Shown one piece after another: positions 1 to 10,358 of a DNA stretch of 55,715 bases; position 1 is the first letter of the stretch, and every line of letters starts with the position of its first letter. A model generated the notes under the pieces. The model worked only from the letters and a program-made list of their open reading frames with translations. It had not been told where the DNA came from and made no database searches. Source of the DNA: Planctomycetota bacterium (lineage in GTDB: Bacteria; Planctomycetota; Planctomycetia; Isosphaerales; Isosphaeraceae). The stretch covers positions 1-55,715 of the forward strand of contig JAJYWB010000039.1 in assembly GCA_021791715.1 (NCBI GenBank), written 5' to 3'. The translations under genes were made by a program, and so were the position numbers.

Positions 1-69
1 TTGCGATTATCGATCGATTCATCAGGGTCTTCGCCTGATATTCCGAGAAGAGGCTCACCGGGAAGGTGA
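1..69. repeat. Truncated copy of a palindromic intergenic element
   Basis: This is the right part of the same element found complete at 101-215. Bases 1-61 match 139-201 with only a few substitutions (core with the GCGATTATCGATCGATTCATC motif, then GAGAAGAGGCTCACCGGG). The left arm lies outside the window. The right arm decays after GGCTCACCGGGA, where the expected GGTTCGCCCTCCC is replaced by a degenerate 20-bp motif. Non-coding. Confidence 0.7.
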
Positions 70-100
70 AGCCGGAAAATGGGATGGCGAAGCCGGTAAT

Positions 101-215
101 TGGGAGGGCGAACCTCCTGGTGAGCCGCATTTTGATGTTTGCGATTATCGATCGATTCATCGGGGTCGTCGCCTGATATAACGAGAAGAGGCTCACCGGG
201 AGGTTCGCCCTCCCA
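101..215. repeat. Complete 115-bp palindromic element with 26-bp inverted arms
   Basis: The left arm at 101-126 (TGGGAGGGCGAACCTCC, then TGGTGAGCC) is the reverse complement of the right arm at 190-215 with one mismatch. A roughly 63-bp core lies between them. A second full copy is at 32764-32880 and a truncated one at 1-69. The arms could form a long hairpin, as in REP/BIME or MITE-like elements. There is no open frame and no convincing target-site duplication beyond a possible AAT on both sides. Confidence 0.8.
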
Positions 216-264
216 AATAAAATGAAACGACATCTGGATCTTTAATAGATTAAGCGGGATTTGA

Positions 265-335
265 GGGAAAACCCGAAACTGGAAGGTCGAACCTGAAATT
301 GGGAGGGCGAAGCCGAAAATCGGGAGATTCGCTCT
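265..335. repeat. Degenerate ~20-bp tandem repeat next to the palindromic element
   Basis: Three or four imperfect units of about 20 bp of the form GGGAGGGCGAAGCCGAAAAT follow one another. The same motif, in the same orientation, fills 62-100. In the opposite orientation it follows the second palindromic element at 32881-32990. The association on both sides of two separate elements suggests that the motif and the palindrome belong to one repeat family. Non-coding. Confidence 0.55.
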
Positions 336-465
336 ACAAATCAGTACATATCGATACCAAAATATTTAGCGTGTTCTCCTTCTTTTTGTGAATCGGCGCC
401 GAAACCTGTAAACTCGAGTCGCTTGGGTTTCGTGTGCTTTTTCGAATAGCCTCTCGCGGTTCGTC

Positions 466-966
466 TCATTCGGGAACGACGAAACCGAGATGCAATTCGG
501 CGTGCCGAAGATGAAGTTGTGTCCATTCGTCATGTGTTAATTGGCCGAAAACGGGGTGGCGCGACGTCATGCGTTTGGTTTTGGCGCGATCGACTGCGCC
601 GCGGAGCGCTTCGAGAGCCTTTTCGGCCGATTCGACCGCGGGAAAAAGATCGTCCTGGAACTTATCGGGAAGTTGAAATCCGGGCTGCATTCCATTTGTG
701 AGCACACTTTTTTTAACGAGCTTTCCCGCGAGTCGAAACAGGAACGGGGCTTTGGCGCTCAATCCGTCGATCGAGCCGTTGATCGCGGTCGTCAGGTGAG
801 CCAGGAGCCTTTCGAGCGGCCAATTGCCGAGCGTCCTGATTTTTGGTGAAGCGACAAGTTTCTCGGCGTCGGCGACGATCTCATCCATCGATTGGAAATG
901 AAGCTCGCGACGCCCTGAAACGTTTTTGGTGACGACGGTCGCGGATGCGTTATCCATCTGAAACAT
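466..966 (-). CDS. DUF1569 family protein (DinB-like fold)
   Basis: Soluble protein of about 166 residues that resembles the DUF1569 family, a four-helix DinB/YfiT-like group without an assigned reaction. Conserved-looking features are an N-terminal helix with LGNWPLERLLAHL, a central FRLAGKLVKK segment, and a C-terminal HPVFGQLTHDEWTQLHLRHAELHLGF. The histidines of the last segment occupy the place where DinB-fold proteins often bind metal. The start at 966 is chosen because ATGAGG lies just upstream and the frame further upstream does not resemble the family; 957 is an alternative start. It stands alone on its strand. Family assignment is by recognition of the motif pattern; function unknown. 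Confidence 0.75.
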   Translation of the reverse strand: MFQMDNASATVVTKNVSGRRELHFQSMDEIVADAEKLVASPKIRTLGNWPLERLLAHLTTAINGSIDGLSAKAPFLFRLAGKLVKKSVLTNGMQPGFQLPDKFQDDLFPAVESAEKALEALRGAVDRAKTKRMTSRHPVFGQLTHDEWTQLHLRHAELHLGFVVPE

Positions 967-1632
967 GGCCTCATGGTGAATGGGTAGAAACCGATCGCGT
1001 TCGCTATATACGATACTTTCCGATTTCCTGATTGGAACTTGACGATTGTTAATCACTGTGCCGGGGATCGCCGGGAAAATCAAGGGAGGTCGAATCGGCG
1101 CGACGATCGAGCGAGAATGACGCCGGCGGCTTGTGATTAAGCCTCTCAGGCCGTTCGGCTTCGCGGACGATGAGATCGCTTACGGCACGCGGATATGTTC
1201 AATATACTTTGTTACAAAGAATCTATTTCGTCTATAATTACGAAAAACATGATGGTGTGTTAGGGACTCGGCCGTTTCAAAGTCGCCGAGTCGGCGAACG
1301 CTCGCAATCCGGTTTCCGGAGGAGAAATCGGCAAACTAATGAAGATATAAACAAATAATTAATGATCTTGCCGTCGCTTCGCGGTCGATCGGGTCGAATC
1401 GATCGTGTGATTCTTTTGGGGAACCTCCGATTCCATGTTGAACTTTTTCGTTGCGTTTGGGTCGGCGATTATATAGAATCGAATCAAGTCCAAAGCGTCG
1501 GTCGTATTTCGGGTCGGACTTGATCGGCCCGGGCGAAGCCAACGTTTGATACGATCACGCCGTGCGACTCGCCCCGAAAGAACCCGCCTTCAGGCTCGGC
1601 GCCTTTTCGCCCGCCTCTTTGAGACGAGCTTT
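967..1632. other. Intergenic region upstream of the cytochrome c-WD40 gene
   Basis: About 660 bp between divergent genes. It holds only short open frames without family resemblance or convincing ribosome-binding sites. Around 1200-1250 the sequence turns AT-rich and contains a promoter-like pair, listed separately. I see no RNA gene. Confidence 0.5.
1209..1238 (+). promoter_or_regulatory. Possible sigma-70-type promoter
   Basis: TTGTTA at 1209-1214 and a perfect TATAAT at 1233-1238 are separated by 18 bp in a locally AT-rich stretch. It would give a leader of nearly 400 nt for the gene starting at 1633. The -35 match is only four of six, so this is a candidate. Confidence 0.3.
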
Positions 1633-3066
1633 ATGAGGTTATCCGTTATGCGTTTACGAAACGTGATTTGGGTCGCGGCGGCGTCGGCGCTGATCTCGTC
1701 GGCGTTCGGCGAGAATCGGGTCGAGGCGGGACCGAACGACAAGCCCGCGGTCGATCCCGCGGCGCCCGTCAGTTTCTATAAGCAAGTTTTGCCGATTTTG
1801 CAGCGGAAATGCCAGGGATGTCATCAGCCCGCCAAAATGAACGGCAAACTGATGCTCACTTCGTACGAGTCGATCCTTAAAGGGGGCTCGGCGGGGGAGG
1901 GATTCGTTCCCGGTAAGCCCGAAGAGAGTGAGCTTGTTGAGCAAATCTCGGGCGCCAAGCCCGCGATGCCTTCCAACAGCCCGCCGTTACCCGCCGACGA
2001 GGTCGCTCTCATCACGCGCTGGATCGCCCAGGGGGCGAAAGACGACACTCCGCCCCGCGCCAAAGACCTGATCGACGCCGATCACCCCCCCGTTTACGCC
2101 GCTCCCCCGTTGATCACGGCGCTCGCTTTCAGCCCCGACGGCAAATCGCTCGCCGTATCGGGATATCGAGAAATTTTGATTCACAAAGCCGACGGATCGG
2201 CGCTCGACAAGCGATTGATCGGCGAGGCTCAGCGGATCGAGGCTCTGGTTTATTCGCCCGACGGGACGATTTTGGCGTGTGTCGGCGGGTCGCCGGGCCG
2301 ATTCGGCGAGGTCCAGTTTTGGGACGCCAAAACGTATAAGCTGAGGGGCGCGGTTCGGTCGAGTTACGACACGCTTTACGGCGGCGCGTTCACCCCCGAC
2401 GGAACGAAGTTCGCCTTCGGTTGCGCCGATAATTCAGCTCGCGTCGTCGAGGTGAAATCGGGGCGCGAAACGTTGCGGATCGATCATCATGCCGATTGGG
2501 TGTTCGGGACGACGTTCTCGCTCGACGGCAAACACTTGATCACATTGGGGCGCGACGGCGCGTTGAAATTGACCGAGGCCGCGACGGGTTCGTTCATCGA
2601 CGATATCGGCAAGAATTACGGCGAGCTCAAGGTGCTGGCGCGTCATCCCAAAGACAATCAGGTGGTGATCGGCGGCGACGAGCGAATCCCTCGTTTATAT
2701 AAGATTTTCCGCACCCAGGCGCGCGATATGAATTACACCGATTTCAATTTGATCCGCGCGTTCGAGACGCAACCGGGTCCGATTTCGGCGGTCGCTTTCG
2801 CACCCGACGGCGGCTCGATCGCGGTCGGCGGAGTGGGAGGCGAGGTACGGATTTACCAGCTTTCGGACGGCGCGCGAATTCGAACGCTGCCGGGACACGA
2901 AGGGGGCGTTTACGCGATCGCGTTCGCTCCCGACGGTAAAACCGTCGCCACGGGAGGTTTCGACGGCTCGGTCCGCCTTTTCGACTTCGCCTCGGGTAAA
3001 CTGAACAAGGCGTTCGTACCCGTCGAGGTCAAAAATTCCCGCGCGATCGCGCAGGCCGCGCATTGA
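1633..3066 (+). CDS. Secreted planctomycete cytochrome c domain protein with WD40 repeats
   Basis: Predicted exported protein of about 477 residues. A signal peptide (hydrophobic VIWVAAASALISSAFG) is followed by a planctomycete cytochrome c domain (PSCyt1-like) with the haem motif CQGCH and the typical LPILQRKC and MPSNSPPL segments. A beta-propeller of WD40-type repeats follows, recurring as 'ALAFSPDGKSLAVSG', 'IAFAPDGKTVATGGFDGSVRLF' and similar. The c-type haem would be attached outside the cytoplasm. The start at 1633 has GAGACGAG upstream; 1648 is an equally good alternative. The next gene follows within 40 bp, and the PPC, DUF1549/1553 and DUF1501 genes downstream form a cluster that is common in planctomycetes. 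The substrate is unknown. Confidence 0.85.
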   Translation: MRLSVMRLRNVIWVAAASALISSAFGENRVEAGPNDKPAVDPAAPVSFYKQVLPILQRKCQGCHQPAKMNGKLMLTSYESILKGGSAGEGFVPGKPEESELVEQISGAKPAMPSNSPPLPADEVALITRWIAQGAKDDTPPRAKDLIDADHPPVYAAPPLITALAFSPDGKSLAVSGYREILIHKADGSALDKRLIGEAQRIEALVYSPDGTILACVGGSPGRFGEVQFWDAKTYKLRGAVRSSYDTLYGGAFTPDGTKFAFGCADNSARVVEVKSGRETLRIDHHADWVFGTTFSLDGKHLITLGRDGALKLTEAATGSFIDDIGKNYGELKVLARHPKDNQVVIGGDERIPRLYKIFRTQARDMNYTDFNLIRAFETQPGPISAVAFAPDGGSIAVGGVGGEVRIYQLSDGARIRTLPGHEGGVYAIAFAPDGKTVATGGFDGSVRLFDFASGKLNKAFVPVEVKNSRAIAQAAH

Positions 3067-3106
3067 ATTGAATACGCTTTCACTTAAGTCGCTTTGGATT
3101 CGCATA

Positions 3107-5431
3107 ATGAGTCGATACGAACAAATTTTGGTTTCGCGACGCGACGCGTTTTCGCGCGTTTTCGGGACGGTTCTGTGCGCGTTCGTGTTTTTGGCGGGGG
3201 CGACGGTTACTTACGGAGCTCCGCCGGTTCTTTCGAGCGTTCAGCCGCGCGGATTCCCACGCGGAACGCCGACGACACTTGTACTTACGGGCGAGGCGAT
3301 CGGCCGCGGCGAAGTTGAAATCTTGACGAACCTTCCCGGGACGATCGGCGCGATCAAGGTGGAAGATCCCAATAAAATCAGCTTTCCTCTTATTACTCCG
3401 GCGACCGCGGCGACGGGTTATTACGCGATCCAGGCTCGGACGGCTGACGGTTTGACGGGTCGAATGATCGTCGCGCTCGGGGATCGGCCCGAGATCTCCG
3501 AGCGCGAGCCGAACGACGAATTCGCCGCGGCTCAGCCCGTTTCTCCTCCGGTGTCGATCGTCGGAACGTGCGGCGGTTCGGACCGCGATCACTTTCGTTT
3601 CCACGCCAAAAAAGGAGAGACGTTCGCGGTCGAGGTCGAGGCGCGGCGGCTTGGCGGCGGGCTCGATCCCGTCTTAACGATTCTTGATACGACCGGCGTA
3701 CAGATCGCGGGCGATCGCGAATCGATCGCGCTCGATCGCGGCGACCGCAAGCTGACGTTCCAGGCGCCGGTTGAAGGCGATTTCATCGCGGTTTTGAACG
3801 ACATTCGCTACGCGGGGGAGGGGGATCCGATCTATCGCGTCAAGATCGCGTCGAATCCTTCGGTCGACGAGGTTTTTCCGATGTACGCGAGGCGCGGAAC
3901 GCGGATCGATCTCGGTTTCGCGGGGATCGGTTCGGATCAAATTATCAAAACATCTTGGGGTGCGCCGAGCGACGACGCGATCGCTTGGGTTTGGGTATCG
4001 CCTCCCGCGCCCGCGGTCGGCGGACCGTTCCGGATCACGCTGACCGACACGCCTCAGGAGATCGAGCCCGAATCGCCCGGGATTCATCCCTGGACGTTCG
4101 GCGCCGCGATGAACGGACGGATTTCGGCGCCGGGTCAGGTCGATCGTTATAAGATCCGTGTGACTCCCGGTCGGACTCTCGTTTTCGAGGTCCTCGCGTC
4201 TCGGCTTGGTTCGAGGCTCGACGGATTTTTGCGGATCGCCAAGCCCGACGGCGGCGTACTCGCCGAAGCCGACGACGGAGCGGGGATCGACCCGAGGCTG
4301 AATTTCAACGTCCCCGCGGGGGTCGAAGAAGTCGTCGTGAGCGTGTTCGATCTGACGAAACAGGGAGGCGTTCGTTACGGTTATCAACTCAAAGCATATA
4401 CCGAGACGTCTGATTTCAGCATCCTGGTCGACGGCGCGGCGATCACGATTCCGGCGGGAGGAACGACCAACGTCGCGGTACGCGTCGATCGACGCGGGTA
4501 TAACGACGCGATCCAGTTGAGCGTACCCTACGAGCTTTCGGGGATCTCGGCTTCGGGGGGATTGATCGCGGCCGGAGCCGCGATCGGAACGCTTACGATC
4601 GCCGCGGACGAGGGGTCCGCCTCTCGGCTTGTTCCGCTCGAGATTTGGGGGACGACGGGTTCGCCGAGTCGCCCCCGGCGCGTCAAGGCGAGGCTCGGCG
4701 GCGACGGCACTCCTTATCCTCCGCAACGCCCGACCGAACTCGTCGCGGCGATCGGCGCGGGTCCGCCGGTTTCGCTCGCGGTCGAGCCGCGGAATTACAC
4801 GTTCATTCACGGACAATCGGCCAAGTTGACGGTAACCGCGACCCGCCGCGGCGGGTTTAACGAACCGATCAATCTTACGACCGTGGGACTGCCTCCGGGG
4901 ATCGGCGGAGGAAACGCGACGATCTCGGCGGGGCAAAATCAGGCGACGCTCGATTTCGGCGTCATCGATCCCAACGCGGCGCTCGTCAATGCGAACCTGC
5001 AAATCACCGCCAAAACTCGCTTCAACGGCCGCGATGAAACCGTCTTGGCGGCGCCCGTCGCGGCTCGCGTCGTCAGACCGTTTTCGTTCGAGCTTCTGAC
5101 GCCTAATCCGACGGTTGTCGTCGGCGGCGAGACGACTCTTTTCGGCGTGGTGCGTCGGGTCGCTCCGTTTCAGGGAGAAGTACGAATCGCCGCCGAGGGG
5201 AGTCTTCCGGCGCACGTCGTCGTCGCGCCGGCGAAACTCGGTCCCGGCGAATCGGTCGCTCAGATCAAGTTATCGGCCGATCCTCAAGCCGCGCCGGGCG
5301 ATTTTTCGCTGTTGCTGCGGAGCGCGACCGACGTCGACGGCCGTAAACAAACAAAAGATTATTTGATTCCAGATATCACGGTGAAGGCGACGGTCGTTAA
5401 ACCGTCGTCGGCGCCACAGGCTTCCAAATAG
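3107..5431 (+). CDS. Secreted protein with pre-peptidase C-terminal (PPC) domains
   Basis: About 774 residues. An N-terminal signal peptide (FGTVLCAFVFLAGATVTYG) is followed by an Ig/IPT-like segment (LSSVQPRGFPRGTPTTLVLTG). A first PPC-like domain starts at EREPNDEFAAAQPV and DRDHFRFHAKKGETFAVEV. A second PPC-like domain contains VDRYKIRVTPGRTLVFEV and DPRLNFNVPAG. Two beta-rich repeats with IHGQSAKLTVTATRRGGF-type motifs close the protein. PPC domains are beta-sandwiches found in secreted proteins, and no catalytic domain is visible. The ATG at 3107 gives a well-formed signal peptide. A TTG at 3068, just after the stop of the previous gene, would add 13 residues and cannot be excluded. Likely co-transcribed with its neighbours. 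Confidence 0.8.
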   Translation: MSRYEQILVSRRDAFSRVFGTVLCAFVFLAGATVTYGAPPVLSSVQPRGFPRGTPTTLVLTGEAIGRGEVEILTNLPGTIGAIKVEDPNKISFPLITPATAATGYYAIQARTADGLTGRMIVALGDRPEISEREPNDEFAAAQPVSPPVSIVGTCGGSDRDHFRFHAKKGETFAVEVEARRLGGGLDPVLTILDTTGVQIAGDRESIALDRGDRKLTFQAPVEGDFIAVLNDIRYAGEGDPIYRVKIASNPSVDEVFPMYARRGTRIDLGFAGIGSDQIIKTSWGAPSDDAIAWVWVSPPAPAVGGPFRITLTDTPQEIEPESPGIHPWTFGAAMNGRISAPGQVDRYKIRVTPGRTLVFEVLASRLGSRLDGFLRIAKPDGGVLAEADDGAGIDPRLNFNVPAGVEEVVVSVFDLTKQGGVRYGYQLKAYTETSDFSILVDGAAITIPAGGTTNVAVRVDRRGYNDAIQLSVPYELSGISASGGLIAAGAAIGTLTIAADEGSASRLVPLEIWGTTGSPSRPRRVKARLGGDGTPYPPQRPTELVAAIGAGPPVSLAVEPRNYTFIHGQSAKLTVTATRRGGFNEPINLTTVGLPPGIGGGNATISAGQNQATLDFGVIDPNAALVNANLQITAKTRFNGRDETVLAAPVAARVVRPFSFELLTPNPTVVVGGETTLFGVVRRVAPFQGEVRIAAEGSLPAHVVVAPAKLGPGESVAQIKLSADPQAAPGDFSLLLRSATDVDGRKQTKDYLIPDITVKATVVKPSSAPQASK

Positions 5432-5525
5432 TGGAACGTTCGACTCGCACGATCGCCGCGCGGACGTCATGATGCATGAATGGGGAATCGCGGGCGATCC
5501 ATTCCGATCGATAAGGTGATTTGAC

Positions 5526-8300
5526 ATGCGAAAAAACACCGGCCGACGAAAAACACGGGATTCGATCGCGGGAATCGCCGCGATCGCACTGGCTTTTGCG
5601 CCGGCTCTGTTCCGCGTCGAGAGGGCTTTTGCGGACGATCTCCCCGCGGCGTCCAAACCCGGCGGCGATCCGGCGAAGCCGAAGCCCGACGCCGCGAAGG
5701 ATTCCACGAAGGCAGCCGCAACGAAGCCGAACGAGCCGAAAGCGGCGGCTCAGCCCGGTGAATCGGCGAAGCCGAAGCCCGACGCCGCGAAGGATTCGAC
5801 GAAGGACGCCGCAACGAAGCCGAACGAGCCGAAAGCGGCGGCTCAGCCCGGTGAATCGGCGAAGCCGAAGCCCGACGCGACGAAGAATCAACCCGTTTCG
5901 ACGAAAACGCATGTTAATGCGACTTCGATCGTCGTCTTTCCTCCCAAGATCGTGCTTACGGGTCCGCGCGACGCTCGGCGGTTGATTGTCACGGGGACGC
6001 TCGCCGACGGGTCGCGGGTCGATCTCACGTCGACCGCGGATTACGAGCCGAGCGGCGACGGTTGCACGGTCGATTCGGCGGGCTTTCTTCACGCCAAGAA
6101 GAACGGCGTTTTCACGCTCACGATCCGAGCCGGCGGTCGTTCCGCCGAAATACCCGTGATCGTTCAAAAAAGTGAACACGCCGAGCCGGTGAGTTTCATT
6201 CGAGACGTGATGCCGGTGATTTCGCGGGTGGGTTGTAACGCGGGGACGTGTCACGGGTCGGCGAAAGGTAAAAAGGGTTTCAAGCTGAGCCTGCGCGGTT
6301 ACGACCCTGATTTTGATTATCTTCAATTGGTTGATGATTTGGCGGGTCGAAGGTTCAATCGATCGGCGCCCGAGCAGAGTTTGATGTTGCTCAAGCCGAC
6401 CGCGTCGGTGCCTCACGAGGGGGGTTACGTTCTCGACCCCGATTCGCCGGCATACGCGATCCTGCGCGATTGGATCGCCGAGGGGGTACGGAGCGATTCG
6501 GGCAAGGTCGCGCGGGTCGCGTCGCTCGAGGTTTATCCGCCGACGATCGACTTATCGATGCCCGGACAATCTCAACAAATGGTTGTTTTCGCACATTATC
6601 CCGACGGATCGACGCGCGACGTGACGCTCGACGCGATTTATTCGAGCAGCGTTCCCGATATCGCGACGGTTTCGAGCACGGGCGAAGCGACCGGGGTGCG
6701 CCGCGGCGAGGCGTCGATATTGATCCGTTACGAGGGGGTTTTCGGAGTCGACAACGTGACGGTGATGGGAGATCGAACCGGGTTCGTCTGGTCTCCTATG
6801 CCCGAATATAATTATATCGATAAGTTTGTGAACAAAAAGCTTGAGAAAGTGAAGATTCTTCCTTCACCCGAGTGCGGCGACGCCGAGTTTTTGCGGAGGG
6901 TTTCGCTCGATCTGACGGGTTTGCCGCCGACTCCCGAGCGGATTCGCGCGTTTCTCGCCGATTCGACCGATTCGAGGACGAAGCGCGATCGCGTGATCGA
7001 CGAGTTGATCGCGAGCCCCGAGTTTACGGCGCACTGGACGCACAAGTGGGCCGATTTGTTCCAGGTGAACCGGAAGTTGATGGGAGAGAAGGAGACGTGG
7101 GCGTTCGTCCGGTGGATCGAGGAGGCGGTCGCCAAGAACGCGCCTTACGACGAGATGGTGCGAACGATCGTCGCGGCGCGTGGGAGTTCGTACGACAATC
7201 CCCCTGTGAATTACTTCCGCGCTTCGAAAGAACCTTCGGTCGCTCTTGAGAACGCGACGCAACTGTTCCTGGGCGTTCGATTCTCTTGCAATAAGTGTCA
7301 TGATCATCCGTTTGAGCGTTGGACGCAGGGGCAGTATTACGGGATGGCGGCTTTTTGGGGCCGAACCGCGGTGAAGAACGGATCGAGGCCCGGCGAGCAG
7401 ATCGTTTACGATCGGAACGAAGGGGAGGTGACTCATCCCAAAGACGGTCGCGTGGTTCCTCCTCGTTTTCCTTATGAGGTTCCGAACAAGAAAGCGGGCG
7501 AGCAATCTTCGATCGCGGACGAATCGCGTCGCGCGGCGCTCGCCGATTGGCTTACATCGGCCGAGAATCCGTATTTCGCTCGGTCGATCGCCAACCGAAT
7601 TTGGAGTTACTTTTTGGGGAAGGGAATCATCGACCCCGTCGACGACATCCGCTCGGGGAATCCTCCGAGCAATCCCGAGCTGCTCGACGCGCTTGAAAAA
7701 GACCTGATCGCGCATCGATTCGACTTGCGTTATCTGATGCGCACGATCGCGCGGTCGCGGACGTATCGCGCGTCGATCGTCGTGAATAAGTTTAATGAAG
7801 ATGATACAAGCAATTTTTCACATGCGACTCCGCGGCGATTGACCGCGGAGGAATTGATGGACGCGATCGACCTGGCGACGGGTAAACGCCCGCGATTCGC
7901 GGGGGTTCCCGAGGGGTTCCGCGCCGATCAGCTTCCCGATTCGCAGATCGCCGCCGGGGGGTTTCTTGATTTGTTCGGCAGGCCGCCGCGCGAGACTCCG
8001 TGCGAGTGCGAGCGATCGAGCGAGGTGAGCCTTTCGCAGGCGCTCAATCTCGTCAACGGGCCGACGATCGCCGACGCGCTCGTCGATCCCAACGGTCGGA
8101 TCGCGAAGTTGATGCTGAAGAATCCCGACGATAAGACGATCGTCGACGAGATGTATCTGGCGGCGATCGGTCGATTTCCGACCGAAGCCGAGCTCGCCAA
8201 GGCGCGCGATTACCTGGCGCACGCGGGTTCGAAGGCCGAGGGGGCTCAGGATCTGCTCTGGGCGCTGATTAACAGTCCCGCTTTCTTGTTCAATCGTTGA
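5526..8300 (+). CDS. Big2-cytochrome-DUF1549-DUF1553 secreted protein
   Basis: 924 residues, exported. Order: signal peptide; a low-complexity Lys/Pro/Ala linker built from a 31-residue tandem repeat (about residues 49-118); a first Big2-like domain; a cytochrome-like segment [17 protein letters not shown]; a second Big2-like domain (about 335-420); DUF1549 (PSCyt2) with [19 protein letters not shown]; a [12 protein letters not shown] haem-type CxxCH motif; and DUF1553 (PSD1) with [21 protein letters not shown] and the C-terminal [15 protein letters not shown]. This architecture is a planctomycete and verrucomicrobial hallmark. It is nearly always followed, as here, by a DUF1501 gene. The precise reaction is not established. 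AAGGTGAT precedes the start with good spacing. Confidence 0.92.
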   Translation: MRKNTGRRKTRDSIAGIAAIALAFAPALFRVERAFADDLPAASKPGGDPAKPKPDAAKDSTKAAATKPNEPKAAAQPGESAKPKPDAAKDSTKDAATKPNEPKAAAQPGESAKPKPDATKNQPVSTKTHVNATSIVVFPPKIVLTGPRDARRLIVTGTLADGSRVDLTSTADYEPSGDGCTVDSAGFLHAKKNGVFTLTIRAGGRSAEIPVIVQKSEHAEPVSFIRDVMPVISRVGCNAGTCHGSAKGKKGFKLSLRGYDPDFDYLQLVDDLAGRRFNRSAPEQSLMLLKPTASVPHEGGYVLDPDSPAYAILRDWIAEGVRSDSGKVARVASLEVYPPTIDLSMPGQSQQMVVFAHYPDGSTRDVTLDAIYSSSVPDIATVSSTGEATGVRRGEASILIRYEGVFGVDNVTVMGDRTGFVWSPMPEYNYIDKFVNKKLEKVKILPSPECGDAEFLRRVSLDLTGLPPTPERIRAFLADSTDSRTKRDRVIDELIASPEFTAHWTHKWADLFQVNRKLMGEKETWAFVRWIEEAVAKNAPYDEMVRTIVAARGSSYDNPPVNYFRASKEPSVALENATQLFLGVRFSCNKCHDHPFERWTQGQYYGMAAFWGRTAVKNGSRPGEQIVYDRNEGEVTHPKDGRVVPPRFPYEVPNKKAGEQSSIADESRRAALADWLTSAENPYFARSIANRIWSYFLGKGIIDPVDDIRSGNPPSNPELLDALEKDLIAHRFDLRYLMRTIARSRTYRASIVVNKFNEDDTSNFSHATPRRLTAEELMDAIDLATGKRPRFAGVPEGFRADQLPDSQIAAGGFLDLFGRPPRETPCECERSSEVSLSQALNLVNGPTIADALVDPNGRIAKLMLKNPDDKTIVDEMYLAAIGRFPTEAELAKARDYLAHAGSKAEGAQDLLWALINSPAFLFNR
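5671..5880 (+). repeat. 93-bp in-frame tandem repeat inside the DUF1549/1553 gene
   Basis: Units start at 5671 and 5764 with a partial third at 5857, so the period is exactly 93 bp or 31 codons. The two full units differ at only a few bases. Each encodes [13 protein letters not shown] followed by an [16 protein letters not shown] segment. The unit is likely disordered and could expand or contract by slippage or recombination without breaking the frame. Confidence 0.9.
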
Positions 8301-8322
8301 CCCGTTACGAGGAGATGATTCG

Positions 8323-9783
8323 ATGCTTTCGATTCCAGGACCGGCCGCTCGATTGTGCGACGCCCCCGGTCGTCGCGAATTCCTCAGGGTCGGCGGCGCC
8401 GCGATGCTCGGGCTTAGCCTTTCGAGCGTGCTCGAAGTCGAATCGGCGCGGGGAGCGAACCCGAAATCGCGCGGAGCGGCGACCGGGAATCTTCCCGGTT
8501 TCGGCCGCGCCAAGAACGTGATCTTGATCTTCCTGCAGGGAGGTCCGAGCCACATCGATCTTTGGGACCCCAAACCCGACGCTCCCGACAACATCCGCGG
8601 CGAATTCAAACCGATCGCCACCAAAACCCCAGGGCTTATGTTCGGCGAGCATATGCCGAAATTGGCGATGCAAACCGACAAGGTGACGATGATCCGATCG
8701 GTCAGTTACACTCCGGTGGGGTTGTTCAATCACACCGCGGCGATGTATCAGATGCTCACCGGTTATACGCCCGATAAAGTGAGTCCGTCGGGTCAGCTCG
8801 AACCGCCGAGCCCTTCGGATTATCCCAACGTCGGGTCGAACGTGATCAAGCTGAAGCCCTCGAACGAGCCGATGCTTCCGTTCGTCACGCTCCCCCGGCC
8901 GCTCCAGGAATCGAACGTGATCGGCAAGGCGGGGAACGCCGGATTTTTGGGGAAGGCTTACGATCCTTACTTCTTGTTCCAGGATCCCAACGAGAAGTTG
9001 ACGCTCGACGATCTGACGTTGCGTCAAGAGATTTCGAAAATTCGGCTCAAACGGCGCGGCACGCTGCTCGAATCGATCAATTCGGGCATGCCCGAGCTTG
9101 AAAAGGCGACACGTTCGTACGCGCTTGATACGTATCAAGAGAAAGCGTTCGAGTTGATCCTTTCGGGTAAAGCGCGAAAGGCGTTTGATTTGAGCGAGGA
9201 GGATCCCAAGATCCGCGACCGATACGGTCGGCACACGTTCGGCCAGGGGGTTTTGCTTTCGCGTCGACTGATCGAGGCGGGGACGAGGTTCGTTCAGGTC
9301 AATTGGCCGAGCGTGGCGAACGGCGATCCCAATTCGACCGCCTGGGACACGCACGCGGCGAATTTCAAGCCGCTCAAAAATCTGCACTGTCCCAAGCTCG
9401 ATTCGGCGCTTTCGAGCCTGATCGAAGATCTCGATAGCCGCGGCATGTTGAACGATACGCTCGTCGTCGCGATCGGCGAATTCGGCCGTTCGCCGCGGAT
9501 GGGGGTGAGCACGTCGGGGAACAGCAATTCTCCCGACGGCCGCGATCATTGGCCGTACTGTTACACGGCGCTTGTCGCGGGGGCGGGGATTCGGCGCGGG
9601 GTCGTTTACGGCAAGAGCGACGCCCAGGCTTCGTCGCCGATCGAGAACCCCGTTCACCCGACCGAGATTCTGGCGACGATTTACCACGCGCTCGGAATCA
9701 ATCCCTCGACGTTGATGTACAATCATTTGAATCAACCGCGTGAACTTGTGAAGGCCGAACCCGTTTATCCCCTCTTTGGTTGA
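8323..9783 (+). CDS. DUF1501 protein, Tat-exported
   Basis: 486 residues with the DUF1501 family signature and a twin-arginine signal ([18 protein letters not shown]) near residues 16-34, implying folded export. Typical family motifs are [77 protein letters not shown] and [18 protein letters not shown]1501 proteins share the alkaline phosphatase/sulfatase superfamily fold, but the reaction is unproven. It lies 22 bp behind the DUF1549/1553 gene, the usual pairing in planctomycetes. This suggests a joint role on the cell surface or in the periplasm. Confidence 0.92.
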   Translation: MLSIPGPAARLCDAPGRREFLRVGGAAMLGLSLSSVLEVESARGANPKSRGAATGNLPGFGRAKNVILIFLQGGPSHIDLWDPKPDAPDNIRGEFKPIATKTPGLMFGEHMPKLAMQTDKVTMIRSVSYTPVGLFNHTAAMYQMLTGYTPDKVSPSGQLEPPSPSDYPNVGSNVIKLKPSNEPMLPFVTLPRPLQESNVIGKAGNAGFLGKAYDPYFLFQDPNEKLTLDDLTLRQEISKIRLKRRGTLLESINSGMPELEKATRSYALDTYQEKAFELILSGKARKAFDLSEEDPKIRDRYGRHTFGQGVLLSRRLIEAGTRFVQVNWPSVANGDPNSTAWDTHAANFKPLKNLHCPKLDSALSSLIEDLDSRGMLNDTLVVAIGEFGRSPRMGVSTSGNSNSPDGRDHWPYCYTALVAGAGIRRGVVYGKSDAQASSPIENPVHPTEILATIYHALGINPSTLMYNHLNQPRELVKAEPVYPLFG

Positions 9784-9986
9784 GGGGCGATATACATGGA
9801 CGGGGGGGATCGAACGATCGCCTCGAGCGGCTTTCGCGCGAATGCGACGAGAGCGAGGCGATCGACCGAGTCGAGGAGAATTCGATCGTCGTCGCGCTCT
9901 GGCGAAATCGATCGAACCGGGTATAAGATGACGATTCGAATTCTCGATGTTCGATCTTTGAACGACGATTTCGGAGACGTTCCGTG

Positions 9987-10328
9987 ATGAAACGATTTGT
10001 ACGAACGATGATGATTCCCGTGTTCCTCGGCGGGAGTTTGCTCGCGTTTTCGGGCTGCCAGCCCGAAGAGGGGCCCGGACCCGGCGAGAAGGCCGGTAAG
10101 GCGTTGGACGACACCGCGAAGCAGGTCGAAAAGAAGATCGACGCCGCCAAGGAGAAGGCCAAAGAGGAAATGGAGGCGGTGAAGGAGAAGGCGAAGGAGG
10201 AAATGGAGACGGTCAAAGAGAAAGCCAAGGAGGGGATGGACAAGGCCAAGGAGGGATTGGAGAAGGTCGAGGACAAGGCGAAGGAAGCGATCGACAAGGC
10301 GAAAGAGAAGACTTCGGGAGACAAGTGA
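9987..10328 (+). CDS. Lipoprotein with 11-residue amphipathic repeats
   Basis: 113 residues. A lipobox (LLAFSGC) ends the signal peptide. After a short Gly/Pro spacer, the rest is a highly charged helix built of 11-residue units: KEKAKEEMEAV, KEKAKEEMETV, KEKAKEGMDKA, KEGLEKVEDKA. The 11-residue period resembles group 3 LEA proteins and apolipoprotein-like helices that lie along membranes or form coiled coils. No enzyme domain is present. The ATG at 9987 is preferred (GGAGA nine bases upstream), although a GTG directly precedes it. A terminator follows, so it is probably a monocistronic unit. Role unknown; a surface or stress-protective function is a guess. Confidence 0.8.
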   Translation: MKRFVRTMMIPVFLGGSLLAFSGCQPEEGPGPGEKAGKALDDTAKQVEKKIDAAKEKAKEEMEAVKEKAKEEMETVKEKAKEGMDKAKEGLEKVEDKAKEAIDKAKEKTSGDK

Positions 10329-10358
10329 AACGAGGCGTTTCATCGACGCGGCGTTTCG

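Noticed and set aside
1170..1358. 62-codon open frame after the possible promoter region
   Set aside because: No recognisable motif and it spans the promoter-like boxes.
3674..5215. Long open frame on the minus strand opposite the PPC gene (also 8305-9735 and 27118-28539)
   Set aside because: These are Arg/Asp/Pro-rich mirror frames caused by the G/C-ending codons of the real genes; they show no domains.
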